From assembly GCF_009674495.1 (NCBI RefSeq), contig NZ_WKJN01000003.1, positions 62,001-126,000 on the forward strand: a DNA stretch of 64,000 nt, given 5' to 3'. The position numbers were made by a program, and so were the translations under genes. This document shows positions 16,506-26,333 of this stretch, piece by piece. This stretch comes from Duganella alba (GTDB lineage: Bacteria > Pseudomonadota > Gammaproteobacteria > Burkholderiales > Burkholderiaceae_D). How positions within the stretch are numbered: the first letter of the stretch is position 1; each line of letters starts with the position of its first letter. The notes below the pieces were generated by a model that had not been told where the DNA came from, ran no database searches, and was given only the letters and a program-made list of their open reading frames with translations.

Positions 16506-18827
16506 TTAAAACTTCGTCGCCAGACTCACGCCGATGCTGCGCGGCGCCAGCCGGTAGCCCTGCACAATCGACGCCACCTGCGGGTGCTGGATGATGGTGT
16601 CGGTGTCGAACGCGTTCTTCACAAACACGGTGAACGCATAGCTGCCGAAGGTCATGCCGCCACTGAAGTCCGTGCTGTGATACGCCGGACGCTCATGGTC
16701 GGTCTGTTCCGGGTCCAGCGATCCGGTGCTAGAGCCGACCCACTGCATGCCCGCCATCACAAACGCCGGCCGCTCCCACGCCGAGAAGTTGTAGGTGGCG
16801 TTGATCGCCGCGTTATATTTCGGCACACCCTGAATCTGCGCGCCGGCCACCGCGCCCACCACGCCATTCTGGCTGCCCACATCGTTCGACAGTTCCGCCT
16901 TCACGTAACCGCCCGATGCGCTCAGCGTCAAACCAGGCAGCGGCTTGGCCTTGATGTCGAACTCGAAGCCCTTGGTGGTAGCGTCGCCCGCGTTGGCGTT
17001 GTAGGTGTAGGCGCAGGTCGGCAGATACACGCCCTGCTGGATGTTCTTCCACTTCACGTAGAACACGTCCGCGTTCAACGTCACGCGGTTGTTGAGGAAG
17101 CGCGATTTGCTGCCCACCTCATAGCTCCACAAGCTGTCCGGCGAATACGACGGCGGCCCCGCCGTGATGCCGTTCGCTTCCAGGTCCGGACCGCAGGTGG
17201 TCGGCGGCACGTAGATGTTGGCGCCGCCCAGGCGGAAGCCCTTGGCCACGCTGGTGTAGACGGTGTTGGTCGGATTGACTTCCCACGTCAGCGCATACTT
17301 CGGCGTGAAGGCTTTCGAATCCGTCTCGGCGCCGCTGTTGTTGCCGGCGCCGGCCAGGTAGTTGCCGTTGCGCTGTTCCAGCGTGGTATTTGCCTTCAGG
17401 TAGCGCGCGCCGACAGTGGCGTGCACGGTCGGCGTGAAGTAGTAATTCAGCTCGCCGAAGATCGACGCCTGTTTCTCGCGGTAGTGGAAGGCGCCGGCAA
17501 ACGAGTTATCGTTCGGGAACTGGCCGGGACGCGCATCCGGCAGCAGATCCGGATCGGCGATATCGAAGCCGAACTGCTTGAAGGTGTCGGTGACGCCGAA
17601 GATGGGATCGTTCTCGATGATGTTGGTGTGCTGGCGCGAGAAGTACGTCCCCGCCAGCCAGGTCCACGGCGACACCTTCTCGTCATACGGACGCGAAGCC
17701 AGGCGGAACTCCTGCGATACCTGCCGCACCTGGTTATTCAGGTACACCGCCGACGGCAAGCCGGCGATCGCCTCGATCAGCTCCGGCGGCGCCTTGCCGC
17801 CATCCGCCGTCGACGTCAGGAAGGTCGACAGCGAATAGCTGTTGTAGGCCGAACCGTTCTGCGTGCGGTCGAACTTGCGCTCGAAGTAGCTGGTGGCCGA
17901 GGTCAGATCAAACGCGCCCAGGTCCCAGTTGACGGTCACGCTGGGCGCCAGCAGCTTGTCGATTGACGGTTCGCGCACCTGCTTCTGCGCCTGGTACAAG
18001 GGCAGATCCAGATTGAATGCCGCGATATCCTTGGCGTCGATACGCTGGTAGTAGACCGACGGCGTCACCGTCAGCGCGCGCGTTGGCCGCCACTTGAGCG
18101 AGGCGCGCACTTCCTGGTCGTTGATCTTGTTGATGTTGTTGGCGATGACGCCGCCGTCACCATCCACCTGATTGATAAAGCCGCCCGTGTGCTGCGCCTG
18201 CACGCCGATGCGCAGCGCCAGTTCGTCGGGAATCAGCGGCAGGTTGGCGACCACGTTGGCCGCATAGTTCGCGCTGCCGCCCTTGGTGTTGGACGCCTCG
18301 GTGTAGGTGGTGAATTCGCGCTCCTTCAGATCCGGCTCGTTCGGCACGAACTTGATGGTGCCGCCCATCGAACTGGCGCCGTACAAGGTGGCCTGCGGAC
18401 CGCGCAGCACTTCCACCCGGTCGATGTCGAAGAAGCGCGGCTCGATATTCCCCATGGTGTAGACGTTGCCCACGGTGACCGGCGTGTCGCCAAGGTAGAT
18501 GCCCACCGTGGCCGCCCCCGCCGTCGAGCTGATGCCGCGGATTTCGACGTTGGAGGTGCCCGGCCCAGCGCCGCCATTGCCGCTGGCGGCGGTGAAGGAG
18601 ATATTCGGCACCACGCGCGTCAGGTCGGTGATGTCGCGCACATGCTCCGCCTGCAGCTGGGCACCGGTGACGGCGGTGATACTCATCGCCACCTTGGCCG
18701 GATCTTCCTTGCGCTTTTGCGCGGTCACTTTCACGACTTCGATTTCGTCCGACTGCTGCTGCGCCCAAACCGGGGCACTGAAAGCCGCCAGTACGGCGGA
18801 TGCGATGAGTTTGCGTCGAATATCCAT
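16506..18827 (-). CDS. TonB-dependent outer-membrane receptor
   Basis: 773 residues from MDIRRKLIASAVLAAFSAPV, preceded by GAGAAG; an in-frame ATG 12 codons earlier lacks a ribosome site. Signal peptide to about residue 23, TonB-box-like EIEVVKVTAQKR, plug with VEVLRGPQATLYGASSMGG, then a 22-strand barrel ending in the aromatic terminus SLATKF. The protein is of the type seen with complex organic ligands rather than clear siderophores; ligand unknown. A LysR gene lies upstream on the same strand, but the tartrate cluster beyond it is probably unrelated. Confidence 0.88.
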   Translation of the reverse strand: MDIRRKLIASAVLAAFSAPVWAQQQSDEIEVVKVTAQKRKEDPAKVAMSITAVTGAQLQAEHVRDITDLTRVVPNISFTAASGNGGAGPGTSNVEIRGISSTAGAATVGIYLGDTPVTVGNVYTMGNIEPRFFDIDRVEVLRGPQATLYGASSMGGTIKFVPNEPDLKEREFTTYTEASNTKGGSANYAANVVANLPLIPDELALRIGVQAQHTGGFINQVDGDGGVIANNINKINDQEVRASLKWRPTRALTVTPSVYYQRIDAKDIAAFNLDLPLYQAQKQVREPSIDKLLAPSVTVNWDLGAFDLTSATSYFERKFDRTQNGSAYNSYSLSTFLTSTADGGKAPPELIEAIAGLPSAVYLNNQVRQVSQEFRLASRPYDEKVSPWTWLAGTYFSRQHTNIIENDPIFGVTDTFKQFGFDIADPDLLPDARPGQFPNDNSFAGAFHYREKQASIFGELNYYFTPTVHATVGARYLKANTTLEQRNGNYLAGAGNNSGAETDSKAFTPKYALTWEVNPTNTVYTSVAKGFRLGGANIYVPPTTCGPDLEANGITAGPPSYSPDSLWSYEVGSKSRFLNNRVTLNADVFYVKWKNIQQGVYLPTCAYTYNANAGDATTKGFEFDIKAKPLPGLTLSASGGYVKAELSNDVGSQNGVVGAVAGAQIQGVPKYNAAINATYNFSAWERPAFVMAGMQWVGSSTGSLDPEQTDHERPAYHSTDFSGGMTFGSYAFTVFVKNAFDTDTIIQHPQVASIVQGYRLAPRSIGVSLATKF

Positions 18828-18934
18828 GTCCGATCTTCTCCTTGGCGCCCCAAAATTGGGCATATGCTTATATTTACCACATTGGTATTTTTACAAAGCA
18901 AAAAACTTGCCAAGGTGTGTTTTATTTGAAACGC

Positions 18935-19849
18935 TTATTTGAAGCGTTTGAAGCTTTCGGACAGAAAATCGACAAAAGTACGGATGCGCGCGGAAAGCTG
19001 GTGCCGCTGCGGATACACCGCATAGATATCCGCGTCCGGCGTCCGGTAGTTGGCCAGCACCGGCGCCAGCCGCCCGCTTTGCAGATAACGCTCGATATCC
19101 CACTCGGCCCGCATCAGGATGCCGTGGCCATCCAGCGCCCAGTTGACGGCGATCTCGCCATCGTTGGTGGTCAGGTTGCCGCGCACGCGCACCGCATCGC
19201 CGGTGCGGTCCCCTTCGCGTCCCGTAAACAACCGCCACACACCATACGCCTCGTCGCCCTGGCGGATGCAGATGCAGTTGTGCCGCGCCAGCTCGGACGG
19301 CGATTTCGGCTCGCCATGCTTTTCCAGATACTTGGGCGAGGCGCACAGCAAGCGCCGGTTGGCCGCCAGCCGCCGCGCAATCACGCGCGTGTCGGCCGGC
19401 GCGCCGAAGCGGATGCAGACGTCGAACTGGTCGTCCGTCAGCGGCGGCGGATCGACCGAGAGCTGCAACTGCACATCCACCTGCGGATACTGCAGCACGT
19501 ACTGCGAGATCGCCGGCGCGATGTGCAGCCGGCCGAAACCCAGCGTGGCGTTCACGCGCAACTGTCCTTTCGGCACGCCCTTGGAAGTGGTCAGCAGTTG
19601 ATCGAGATCGGCGATCTCGCCGAGGATGCGGCGTGCGTGCTCCAGCAGCACCTCGCCCTCCGGCGTGAGGCTCATGCGGCGCGTGGTGCGGTTCACCAGC
19701 GGCACGCCGACACGCGACTCGATGAACGCCAGCCGCTTGCTGACCGCCGACGTGGTGATGCCCAATTCGCGCGCCGCCCCGCTCAAGCTGCCCGCATTGG
19801 ACAGCGCGACGATAAAACTCAGCTCCGCTGGTTGAAAACCGCTGCTCAT
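18935..19849 (-). CDS. LysR-family regulator of the tartrate operon
   Basis: 304 residues from MSSGFQPAELSFIVALSNAG; the frame is open 28 codons further upstream but across the promoter region. Winged HTH (GSLSGAARELGITTSAVSKRL), then an effector domain. Divergent from the tartrate dehydrogenase gene with a 100-base gap, the arrangement of TtuA in Agrobacterium tartrate regions. It probably activates the operon in the presence of tartrate. Confidence 0.88.
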   Translation of the reverse strand: MSSGFQPAELSFIVALSNAGSLSGAARELGITTSAVSKRLAFIESRVGVPLVNRTTRRMSLTPEGEVLLEHARRILGEIADLDQLLTTSKGVPKGQLRVNATLGFGRLHIAPAISQYVLQYPQVDVQLQLSVDPPPLTDDQFDVCIRFGAPADTRVIARRLAANRRLLCASPKYLEKHGEPKSPSELARHNCICIRQGDEAYGVWRLFTGREGDRTGDAVRVRGNLTTNDGEIAVNWALDGHGILMRAEWDIERYLQSGRLAPVLANYRTPDADIYAVYPQRHQLSARIRTFVDFLSESFKRFK

Positions 19850-19949
19850 CGATTGTGGAGTCCAGGGTTGATAATGGATTGAGTTTAGCCACCTTAACGC
19901 GCGCCGTCCATTCCTTAAAGTGCATCCATTCACTTTTAAGGAGACAGCA

Positions 19950-21038
19950 ATGAAGACCTACCACATCGCAACCATTCCAGGCGACGGCATCGGCAAGGAA
20001 GTCGTGCCCGCCGGCCAGCAGGTGCTGGCCGCCCTGGCCGCCGCCAGCAGCACCTTCCAGTTCACCTTCGAAGACTTCGACTGGGGCGGCGACTACTACC
20101 GCAAGCACGGCGAAATGATGCCGAAGAACGGCCTGGACGCGCTGCGCAACAAGGACGCCATCCTGTTCGGCTCCGCCGGCGATCCGGATATCGCGGACCA
20201 CATCACGCTGTGGGGCCTGCGCCTGAAGATCTGCCAGGGCTTCGACCAGTACGCCAACGTGCGCCCGACCCGCATCCTGCCCGGCATCGACGGCCCGCTG
20301 AAACGCTGCAAGCCGGAAGACCTGAACTGGGTCATCGTCCGCGAAAACTCGGAAGGCGAATACTCCGGCGTCGGCGGCCGCGTGCACCAGGGCCACCCGA
20401 TCGAAGCCGCCACCGATGTCTCGATGATGACCCGCGTCGGCGTCGAGCGTATCCTGCGCTACGCCTTCAAGCTGGCGCAATCGCGTCCACGCAAGCTGCT
20501 GACCGTGATCACCAAGTCCAACGCCCAGCGCCACGCGATGGTGATGTGGGACGAGATCGCGCTGGAAGTCTCGCGCGATTTCCCGGACGTGAAGTGGGAC
20601 AAGGAACTGGTGGACGCCGCCACCGCGCGCATGGTCAACAAGCCGGCCACGCTGGACACCATCGTCGCCACCAACCTGCACGCCGACATCCTGAGCGACC
20701 TCGCCGCCGCGTTGGCGGGCAGCCTGGGCATCGCGCCGACCGGCAACATCGATCCGGAGCGCCGCTATCCGTCGATGTTCGAACCGATCCACGGTTCCGC
20801 CTTCGACATCATGGGCAAGGGTCTGGCCAATCCGGTCGGCACCTTCTGGTCCGTGGTGATGCTGCTGGAGCACCTGGGCGAGCACGAAGCGGCGCAGCGC
20901 GTGATGCAGGCCATCGAATCCGTCACCGCCACGCCGTCGCTGCACACCGGTGATCTGGGCGGCAAGGCCACCACCGTCGAAGTCACCAACGCCGTCTGCG
21001 CCTACCTGGCCGCCGACAAGGAGCGTAAAGCCGCTTGA
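19950..21038 (+). CDS. ttuC: Tartrate dehydrogenase/decarboxylase (beta-decarboxylating dehydrogenase family)
   Basis: 362 residues beginning [20 protein letters not shown] after AAGGAGACAGCA. Isocitrate/isopropylmalate dehydrogenase fold: [10 protein letters not shown], the substrate-binding Arg cluster around [32 protein letters not shown], and the metal-binding Asp residues in [19 protein letters not shown]. The family oxidises (+)- and meso-tartrate and decarboxylates to glycerate or hydroxypyruvate products. First gene of the operon; the call is strengthened by the carrier, TtuD and pyruvate kinase that follow. Confidence 0.9.
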   Translation: MKTYHIATIPGDGIGKEVVPAGQQVLAALAAASSTFQFTFEDFDWGGDYYRKHGEMMPKNGLDALRNKDAILFGSAGDPDIADHITLWGLRLKICQGFDQYANVRPTRILPGIDGPLKRCKPEDLNWVIVRENSEGEYSGVGGRVHQGHPIEAATDVSMMTRVGVERILRYAFKLAQSRPRKLLTVITKSNAQRHAMVMWDEIALEVSRDFPDVKWDKELVDAATARMVNKPATLDTIVATNLHADILSDLAAALAGSLGIAPTGNIDPERRYPSMFEPIHGSAFDIMGKGLANPVGTFWSVVMLLEHLGEHEAAQRVMQAIESVTATPSLHTGDLGGKATTVEVTNAVCAYLAADKERKAA

Positions 21039-21109
21039 TCAAACGCCCGCCTCCACCGGCCATCAAGAGCCGGGGAGGCACGCCTTGGGGAACACATAAA
21101 GGAGACATC

Positions 21110-22501
21110 ATGTATAAGCGATTCTTTGGCAAGCTATACGTGCAGGTGCTGGTCGGCGTCATCGCCGGCGGCCTGCTCGGCTATTTCTATCCCTCGCTCG
21201 GCGCGGACTTCAAGCCGTTGGGCGACGCGTTCATTAAACTGATCAAGATGGTGTTCGCACCGGTGATCTTCGCCATGGTGGTGCTGGGCATCGCCAAGAT
21301 GGAAAGCATGAAGGAACTGGGCCGCGTCGGCGTGCGCGCACTGATCTACTTTGAAGTGATGTCCACCTTTGCCCTGGCGCTTGGCCTGCTGGTGGTGAAC
21401 GTGGTCAAGCCCGGCGCCGGCATGAACGTCGATGCCGCCACGCTCGATACGCACAGCATCGCCAGCTACACCGCAGCCGCTGCACACACGGACGGCTTCA
21501 TCGACTTCCTGCTGCACATGATACCCACCAGCGTGATCGACGCGCTAGCCAAGAATGACATCCTGCAGATCCTGGTGTTCGCCACCTTGTTCGGCATCGC
21601 CCTGTCGCACATGGGCCGGCGCGCCAAGCCGGTGGTGGATTTTCTGGAAGCGTTCAGCAACAGCATGTTCATGGTGGTCGGCATGATCATGCGCGTGGCA
21701 CCGTTGGCGGCGTTTGGCGCGATCGCTTTCACGGTCGGAAAATACGGCCTCGGCTCGCTGCTGTCGCTGGGCCAGCTGATGGGCAGCATGTACATCACCT
21801 GCATCGCCTTTGTGTTCGGCGTGCTGGGCGTCGTGGCCAAGGTATCGGGCTTCAGCCTGTGGAAGTTCCTTCGCTATATCAAGGACGAGATCTTCACGGT
21901 ACTGGGCACCAGTTCATCGGAATCCGTGGTGCCGCAGATGATGCGCAAGCTGGAACACCTGGGCGTGTCCAAGCCGGTCGTCGGCCTGGTGATTCCGGCC
22001 GGCGTGACCTTCAATCCGGATGGGCAGTGCATCTACTACACCATGGCGGCGATCTTCATCGCGCAGGCCACCAACACACCGCTGACGATGATGGATCAAT
22101 TCGTGGTGCTGGGTGTGCTGATGGTGACGTCCAAGGGTTCGGCCGGCGTCACCGGCTCCGGCTTCATCACGCTGGCGGCCACGCTGGCGTCGATGGGCAA
22201 GATCCCGGTGGCGGGCATGGTGCTGCTGCTTGGCGTGGACCGCTTCATGTCGGAGGCGCGCGCCATCACCAACACCATCGGCAACGCGGTGGCCACCATG
22301 GCGATTGCCAAGTGGGTCGGCGCAGTGGATCAGGAGCGCATGCACCGCGTGCTGAATGGCGAATCGACGGAAGAGGAATTGCGTTCGCTGTACGAGGTTG
22401 AGGATGCGCCGGAGCGGCCAGTCGCAGCGCCTGCGGCCAACGCGCCGGTCATCGCCTCGATTGCCGCCGGCCCCGCTGAAGTTCACAAGGTCACAGCATG
22501 A
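21110..22501 (+). CDS. dctA: DctA-type dicarboxylate/proton symporter
   Basis: 463 residues with 8-10 hydrophobic segments of the DAACS family: [57 protein letters not shown] (first re-entrant hairpin), [19 protein letters not shown] and [32 protein letters not shown] precedes the start. In this operon it likely imports tartrate, replacing the MFS carrier TtuB of Agrobacterium. Its stop overlaps the ttuD start (ATGA). Confidence 0.92.
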   Translation: MYKRFFGKLYVQVLVGVIAGGLLGYFYPSLGADFKPLGDAFIKLIKMVFAPVIFAMVVLGIAKMESMKELGRVGVRALIYFEVMSTFALALGLLVVNVVKPGAGMNVDAATLDTHSIASYTAAAAHTDGFIDFLLHMIPTSVIDALAKNDILQILVFATLFGIALSHMGRRAKPVVDFLEAFSNSMFMVVGMIMRVAPLAAFGAIAFTVGKYGLGSLLSLGQLMGSMYITCIAFVFGVLGVVAKVSGFSLWKFLRYIKDEIFTVLGTSSSESVVPQMMRKLEHLGVSKPVVGLVIPAGVTFNPDGQCIYYTMAAIFIAQATNTPLTMMDQFVVLGVLMVTSKGSAGVTGSGFITLAATLASMGKIPVAGMVLLLGVDRFMSEARAITNTIGNAVATMAIAKWVGAVDQERMHRVLNGESTEEELRSLYEVEDAPERPVAAPAANAPVIASIAAGPAEVHKVTA

Positions 22502-23784
22502 ACACGCTGAACGACAACGCGGCGCGCCTGCTGCTGCGCCGGATGTTCGACGCCGCCATCGCCGCCGCGCAGCCGGCGTTGTGCGTACCGCCCGCCCTGC
22601 CGGCCGCACCGAAAGGCCGCCTGGTCGTCATCGGCGCCGGCAAGGCGTCCGCTGAAATGGCGCGCGCCGTGGAGCGCAGCTGGCAAGGCCCGCTCACTGG
22701 CCTGGTGGTCACGCGCTACGGCTACGCGGTCCCGTGCGAGCGCATCGAAATCGTCGAAGCAGCGCATCCGGTCCCCGACGCGGCAGGCCTGCAGGCCGCC
22801 CGCCGCATCCTCGACCGCGTCCAAGGCCTCACTGCCGACGACACGGTGCTGTGCCTGATCTCGGGCGGCGGCTCCTCGCTGCTGCCATTGCCGCTGGAAG
22901 GCATCACGCTGGAAGACAAGCAACAGGTCAACCACGCGCTGCTGCAGTCCGGCGCCAGCATCAGCGAAATGAACTGCGTGCGCCGCCACCTGTCAGCCAT
23001 CAAGGGCGGCCGGTTGGCAGCGGCCTGCCATCCGGCCAAAGTCGTCACGCTGCTGATCTCCGACGTCCCCGGCGACGACCCGCGCGACATCGCCTCCGGC
23101 CCGACGGTAGCCGACGCCAGCACCTGCGAAGACGCCCTCGCCATCATCCGGCGCTACGCCATCGACCTGCCGGAGCGCGTGCTCGAAGTCCTGCGCAGCG
23201 GCCGTGGCGAGTCGATCAAGCCCGGTGATCCGCAACTGGCCGGCAATGAAATCCGCATCATCGCTACGCCGCAGATGGCGCTGGAAGCCGCCGCCCGCGT
23301 CGCTGCGGAACACGGCCTCACCGCCCACATCCTCGGCGACAGCATCGAAGGCGAAGCGCGCGACGTCGGCAAAGTCATGGCCGGCATCGCGCTGCAAGCG
23401 GCGCGGCGCGGCCAGCCGTTCCGCGCGCCGTGCGTGCTGCTTTCCGGCGGCGAAACCACCGTCACCGTGCGCGGCACGGGACGCGGCGGACGCAATGTCG
23501 AATTCCTGCTGTCTTGCGCCATCGCCCTGCGCGGCGAAGCCAACGTCTACGGGCTGGCCGGCGACACCGACGGCGTGGACGGCCTGGAAGAAATCGCCGG
23601 CGCCTGCATCACGCCGGACACGCTGGCGCGCGCCTTCGCCGCCGGCCTGCGTCCAGCCGACAGCCTGGATAACAACGACGGCCACGGCTTCTTCCAGGCG
23701 CTGGGCGACAGCATCGTCACCGGCCCCACGCTCACCAATGTCAACGACTTCCGCGCGCTGCTAATCGCGCGCAGCGAGGATTAA
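22498..23784 (+). CDS. ttuD: Glycerate 2-kinase / hydroxypyruvate reductase (MOFRL family)
   Basis: 428 residues. N-terminal glycerate-kinase-type domain ([42 protein letters not shown]) and C-terminal MOFRL domain ([31 protein letters not shown]). Annotated historically as hydroxypyruvate reductase TtuD; many members are glycerate 2-kinases. It handles the C3 product of tartrate dehydrogenase. Coupled to dctA by a 4-base overlap and 2 bases from pyk. Confidence 0.9.
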   Translation: MNTLNDNAARLLLRRMFDAAIAAAQPALCVPPALPAAPKGRLVVIGAGKASAEMARAVERSWQGPLTGLVVTRYGYAVPCERIEIVEAAHPVPDAAGLQAARRILDRVQGLTADDTVLCLISGGGSSLLPLPLEGITLEDKQQVNHALLQSGASISEMNCVRRHLSAIKGGRLAAACHPAKVVTLLISDVPGDDPRDIASGPTVADASTCEDALAIIRRYAIDLPERVLEVLRSGRGESIKPGDPQLAGNEIRIIATPQMALEAAARVAAEHGLTAHILGDSIEGEARDVGKVMAGIALQAARRGQPFRAPCVLLSGGETTVTVRGTGRGGRNVEFLLSCAIALRGEANVYGLAGDTDGVDGLEEIAGACITPDTLARAFAAGLRPADSLDNNDGHGFFQALGDSIVTGPTLTNVNDFRALLIARSED

Positions 23785-23786
23785 CC

Positions 23787-25208
23787 ATGCACCGCAACCG
23801 CCACGCCAAAATCGTCGCCACGCTCGGCCCGGCCAGCAGCGACCGCGCCACCATCGAAGCCCTGTTCAAGGCCGGCGCCGACGTCTTCCGCCTCAACTTC
23901 AGCCACGGCAGCCACGCCGACCACAAACAGCGGCTCGACATCATCCGATCTATCGAGCGTGACAGCGGCCGCCCCATCGGCGTGCTGCTCGACCTGCAAG
24001 GTCCCAAGCTGCGCCTCGGCGCGTTTGCCGACGGCCCGGTCACGCTGCAAGCCGGCGACGCCTTCCGCGTCGACATGGACCACGAACTGCTGGGCGACCA
24101 GCGCCGCGCGCCGCTGCCGCATCCGGAAATCTACGCCGCGCTGGAGGTCGGCACCGACCTGCTGATCGATGACGGGCGCGTGCGCCTGCGGGTGGAGTCC
24201 TTCGGCCCGGAACATGCCGAAACGCGCGTCATCATCGGCGGCCGTGTCTCGGACCGCAAAGGCGTCAACGTGCCGGGCGTGGTGCTGCCCATGTCCGCCA
24301 TGACCCAGAAGGACCACGCCGATCTGGACTACGGCTTGAACCTGGGCGTGGACTGGATCGCGCTGTCCTTCGTGCAGCGCGCCGAGGATATCGAGGAAAT
24401 CAAGCGCATCGTCAACGGCCGCGCGGGCATCGTCGCCAAGCTGGAAAAGCCGGCCGCCATCCACAGCCTGGAAGCCATCGTCGCCGCCAGCGACGCGGTG
24501 ATGGTGGCGCGCGGCGACCTGGGTGTCGAAATGCCGCCGGAGCAGGTGCCGGCGATCCAGAAGCGCATCGTGCGCGCCTGCCGCAAGGCCGGCAAGCCGG
24601 TCATCGTCGCCACGCAGATGCTGGAATCGATGGTCGGCGCGCCGGTGCCCACGCGCGCCGAGGCGTCCGACGTCGCCACCGCCATCTATGACGGCGCCGA
24701 TGCGGTGATGCTGTCGGCCGAATCGGCCTCCGGCCAGTATCCGCTGGATGCGGTGCGCATCATGGATTCCATCATCGTGCAAACGGAAGCCGATCCGCAC
24801 TATCGCGAAACGGTGGCGGCGGGCGTCAGCAACGAAGGTGCGGCGCTGGCGTCGGACGGCATCGGAGTGGCTGTGCGCAGCGTGGCGGCGGCAATGCCGG
24901 TGGCCGCCGTGGTGGCCTACACCAGCTCCGGCTACTCCGCGCTGCGCATGGCGCGCGAACGGCCCGGCGCGTCCATCGTTGGCATGACGCCGCATGCAGC
25001 CATCGCGCGCAGGCTGGCGCTGTGCTGGGGCGTGTATCCGGTGCTGTGCAACGAAGTGGTGGACGTGATGGAGATGAGCGAATGGGCCTGTAGCACCGTG
25101 CAGCGCGAGGCCGTGGCGCGCGTGGGCGACACCATCGTCATCTCGGCTGGCATCCCTTTCGGCACGCCGGGCACCACCAACCTGCTGCGGATTATGCAGA
25201 TCGCCTAG
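23787..25208 (+). CDS. pyk: Pyruvate kinase (TtuE-type, tartrate operon)
   Basis: 473 residues, full length. KIVATLGPASSDRATIEALF, FRLNFSHGSHADHKQ, LDLQGPKLRLG, the active-site signature AKLEKPAAIHSLEAIVAASD followed by VMVARGDLGVE, and MLSAESASGQYP. The C-terminal allosteric domain is present. Being last in the tartrate operon, as ttuE is in Agrobacterium vitis, it probably converts phosphoenolpyruvate made from glycerate to pyruvate. Its stop overlaps the convergent EamA gene by 4 bases. Confidence 0.93.
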   Translation: MHRNRHAKIVATLGPASSDRATIEALFKAGADVFRLNFSHGSHADHKQRLDIIRSIERDSGRPIGVLLDLQGPKLRLGAFADGPVTLQAGDAFRVDMDHELLGDQRRAPLPHPEIYAALEVGTDLLIDDGRVRLRVESFGPEHAETRVIIGGRVSDRKGVNVPGVVLPMSAMTQKDHADLDYGLNLGVDWIALSFVQRAEDIEEIKRIVNGRAGIVAKLEKPAAIHSLEAIVAASDAVMVARGDLGVEMPPEQVPAIQKRIVRACRKAGKPVIVATQMLESMVGAPVPTRAEASDVATAIYDGADAVMLSAESASGQYPLDAVRIMDSIIVQTEADPHYRETVAAGVSNEGAALASDGIGVAVRSVAAAMPVAAVVAYTSSGYSALRMARERPGASIVGMTPHAAIARRLALCWGVYPVLCNEVVDVMEMSEWACSTVQREAVARVGDTIVISAGIPFGTPGTTNLLRIMQIA

Positions 25209-26257
25209 TGTTCGTGGCGGTGATGAATGTCCGGATAGTGCGCGTGGCTGTGCCGCAGCCGCGCATGCTGGTGCGGATGCGCATGCGGCTCGGTGCCGTC
25301 CCAGTCGAAATCATGCGTGTGCTGGTGGTGCGCGTCATGGGCATGCATGTGCGCGTGCGCCATCGGCTCGTGTTCATGCTCGTGGGCGTGCGACTCGGTC
25401 AGGTGCAGCCAGATGCCTCCCGCCATCAGTGCGGCGGCGATCCAGAACACCAGGTCCGGCGCCTCGCCCAGCATCAGCAGCGACAACGCGGCGCCGGCGA
25501 AAGGCGCCATCGAAAAGTAGGCGCCGGTGCGCGCCGTGCCCAGATGGCGCAGCGCCAGCACGAACAGCACCAGGCTCAAACCATAGCCGCAAAAGCCCAC
25601 CACGCCGGCCAGCAGCACGGTGCGCGCTTCCGGCAGCTCGCCGCCCAGCGCCAGTCCGATCGCCAGATTGACGGAACCTGCGGCCAGACCTTTGATGCAG
25701 GCGATCTGCAAGGGATCGCTGGCCGACACCTTGCGCGTCAGGTTGTTGTCGATGCCCCAGCACAGGCAGGCGCCGATGATGGCGACCACGCCCCAAGGTC
25801 CGCCGTCAGTCGCCGTGTGATCCCACGACAGCAGCACGCCCGCCGCGATAATCAGCAGCATGCCGACGAAGATGCGGCGGTCGAAATTTTCCTTGAAGAC
25901 GAACCACGCCAGCAGCGCGGTCAGCACGCCCTCGATGTTCAGCAGCAGCGAAGCGCTGGAAGCGGAGACGCTGTGCAATCCCAGCATCAGCAGCACCGGC
26001 CCCGCCACGCCGCCTGCGGCGACGGCCGCGGCGAACCATGGCAGATCGCGCGCCGTCAGCGTCGATGGCTTGTCCTGTGCATCGCGACGCGACACCGCGC
26101 GCACCGCATACCAGATCGCCAGGCCGATCCCGCTGCCGAGATACAGCAAGCCCGCCAGCGCCACCGGGGGCATCTGCCCCACCAGCACCTTGGCAAACGG
26201 AGTGCTGGCGCCGAACAGGATGGCGGCAGCCAATGCGTAGATAACGCCTGTATGCAT
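25205..26257 (-). CDS. EamA/DMT-superfamily transporter with histidine-rich C-terminal tail
   Basis: 350 residues from MHTGVIYALAAAILFGASTP; an earlier ATG at 26299 lies inside a terminator hairpin. Ten hydrophobic helices in two EamA repeats fill residues 1-288. The last 61 residues carry 23 histidines as HAHEHEHE and HAHMHAHD-like pairs, a metal-binding tail also seen in some nickel, zinc or cobalt exporters. The core family exports metabolites, so metal export is only an inference from the tail. Monocistronic, converging on pyk. Confidence 0.87.
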   Translation of the reverse strand: MHTGVIYALAAAILFGASTPFAKVLVGQMPPVALAGLLYLGSGIGLAIWYAVRAVSRRDAQDKPSTLTARDLPWFAAAVAAGGVAGPVLLMLGLHSVSASSASLLLNIEGVLTALLAWFVFKENFDRRIFVGMLLIIAAGVLLSWDHTATDGGPWGVVAIIGACLCWGIDNNLTRKVSASDPLQIACIKGLAAGSVNLAIGLALGGELPEARTVLLAGVVGFCGYGLSLVLFVLALRHLGTARTGAYFSMAPFAGAALSLLMLGEAPDLVFWIAAALMAGGIWLHLTESHAHEHEHEPMAHAHMHAHDAHHQHTHDFDWDGTEPHAHPHQHARLRHSHAHYPDIHHRHEH

Positions 26258-26271
26258 GATGGTGTCCGATA

Positions 26272-26299
26272 AAAGAAATGGCCTTCCGAAGAAGGCCAT
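26272..26299 (-). terminator. Intrinsic terminator of the gluconate-type dehydrogenase operon
   Basis: Minus-strand ATGGCCTTC-TTCG-GAAGGCCAT with a stable TTCG loop, then TTCTTTTAT. It lies between the cytochrome stop and the EamA start. Confidence 0.87.
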
Positions 26300-26333
26300 A
26301 TTCTACAGCGATATCATTTGCTTACTTCGCCGC

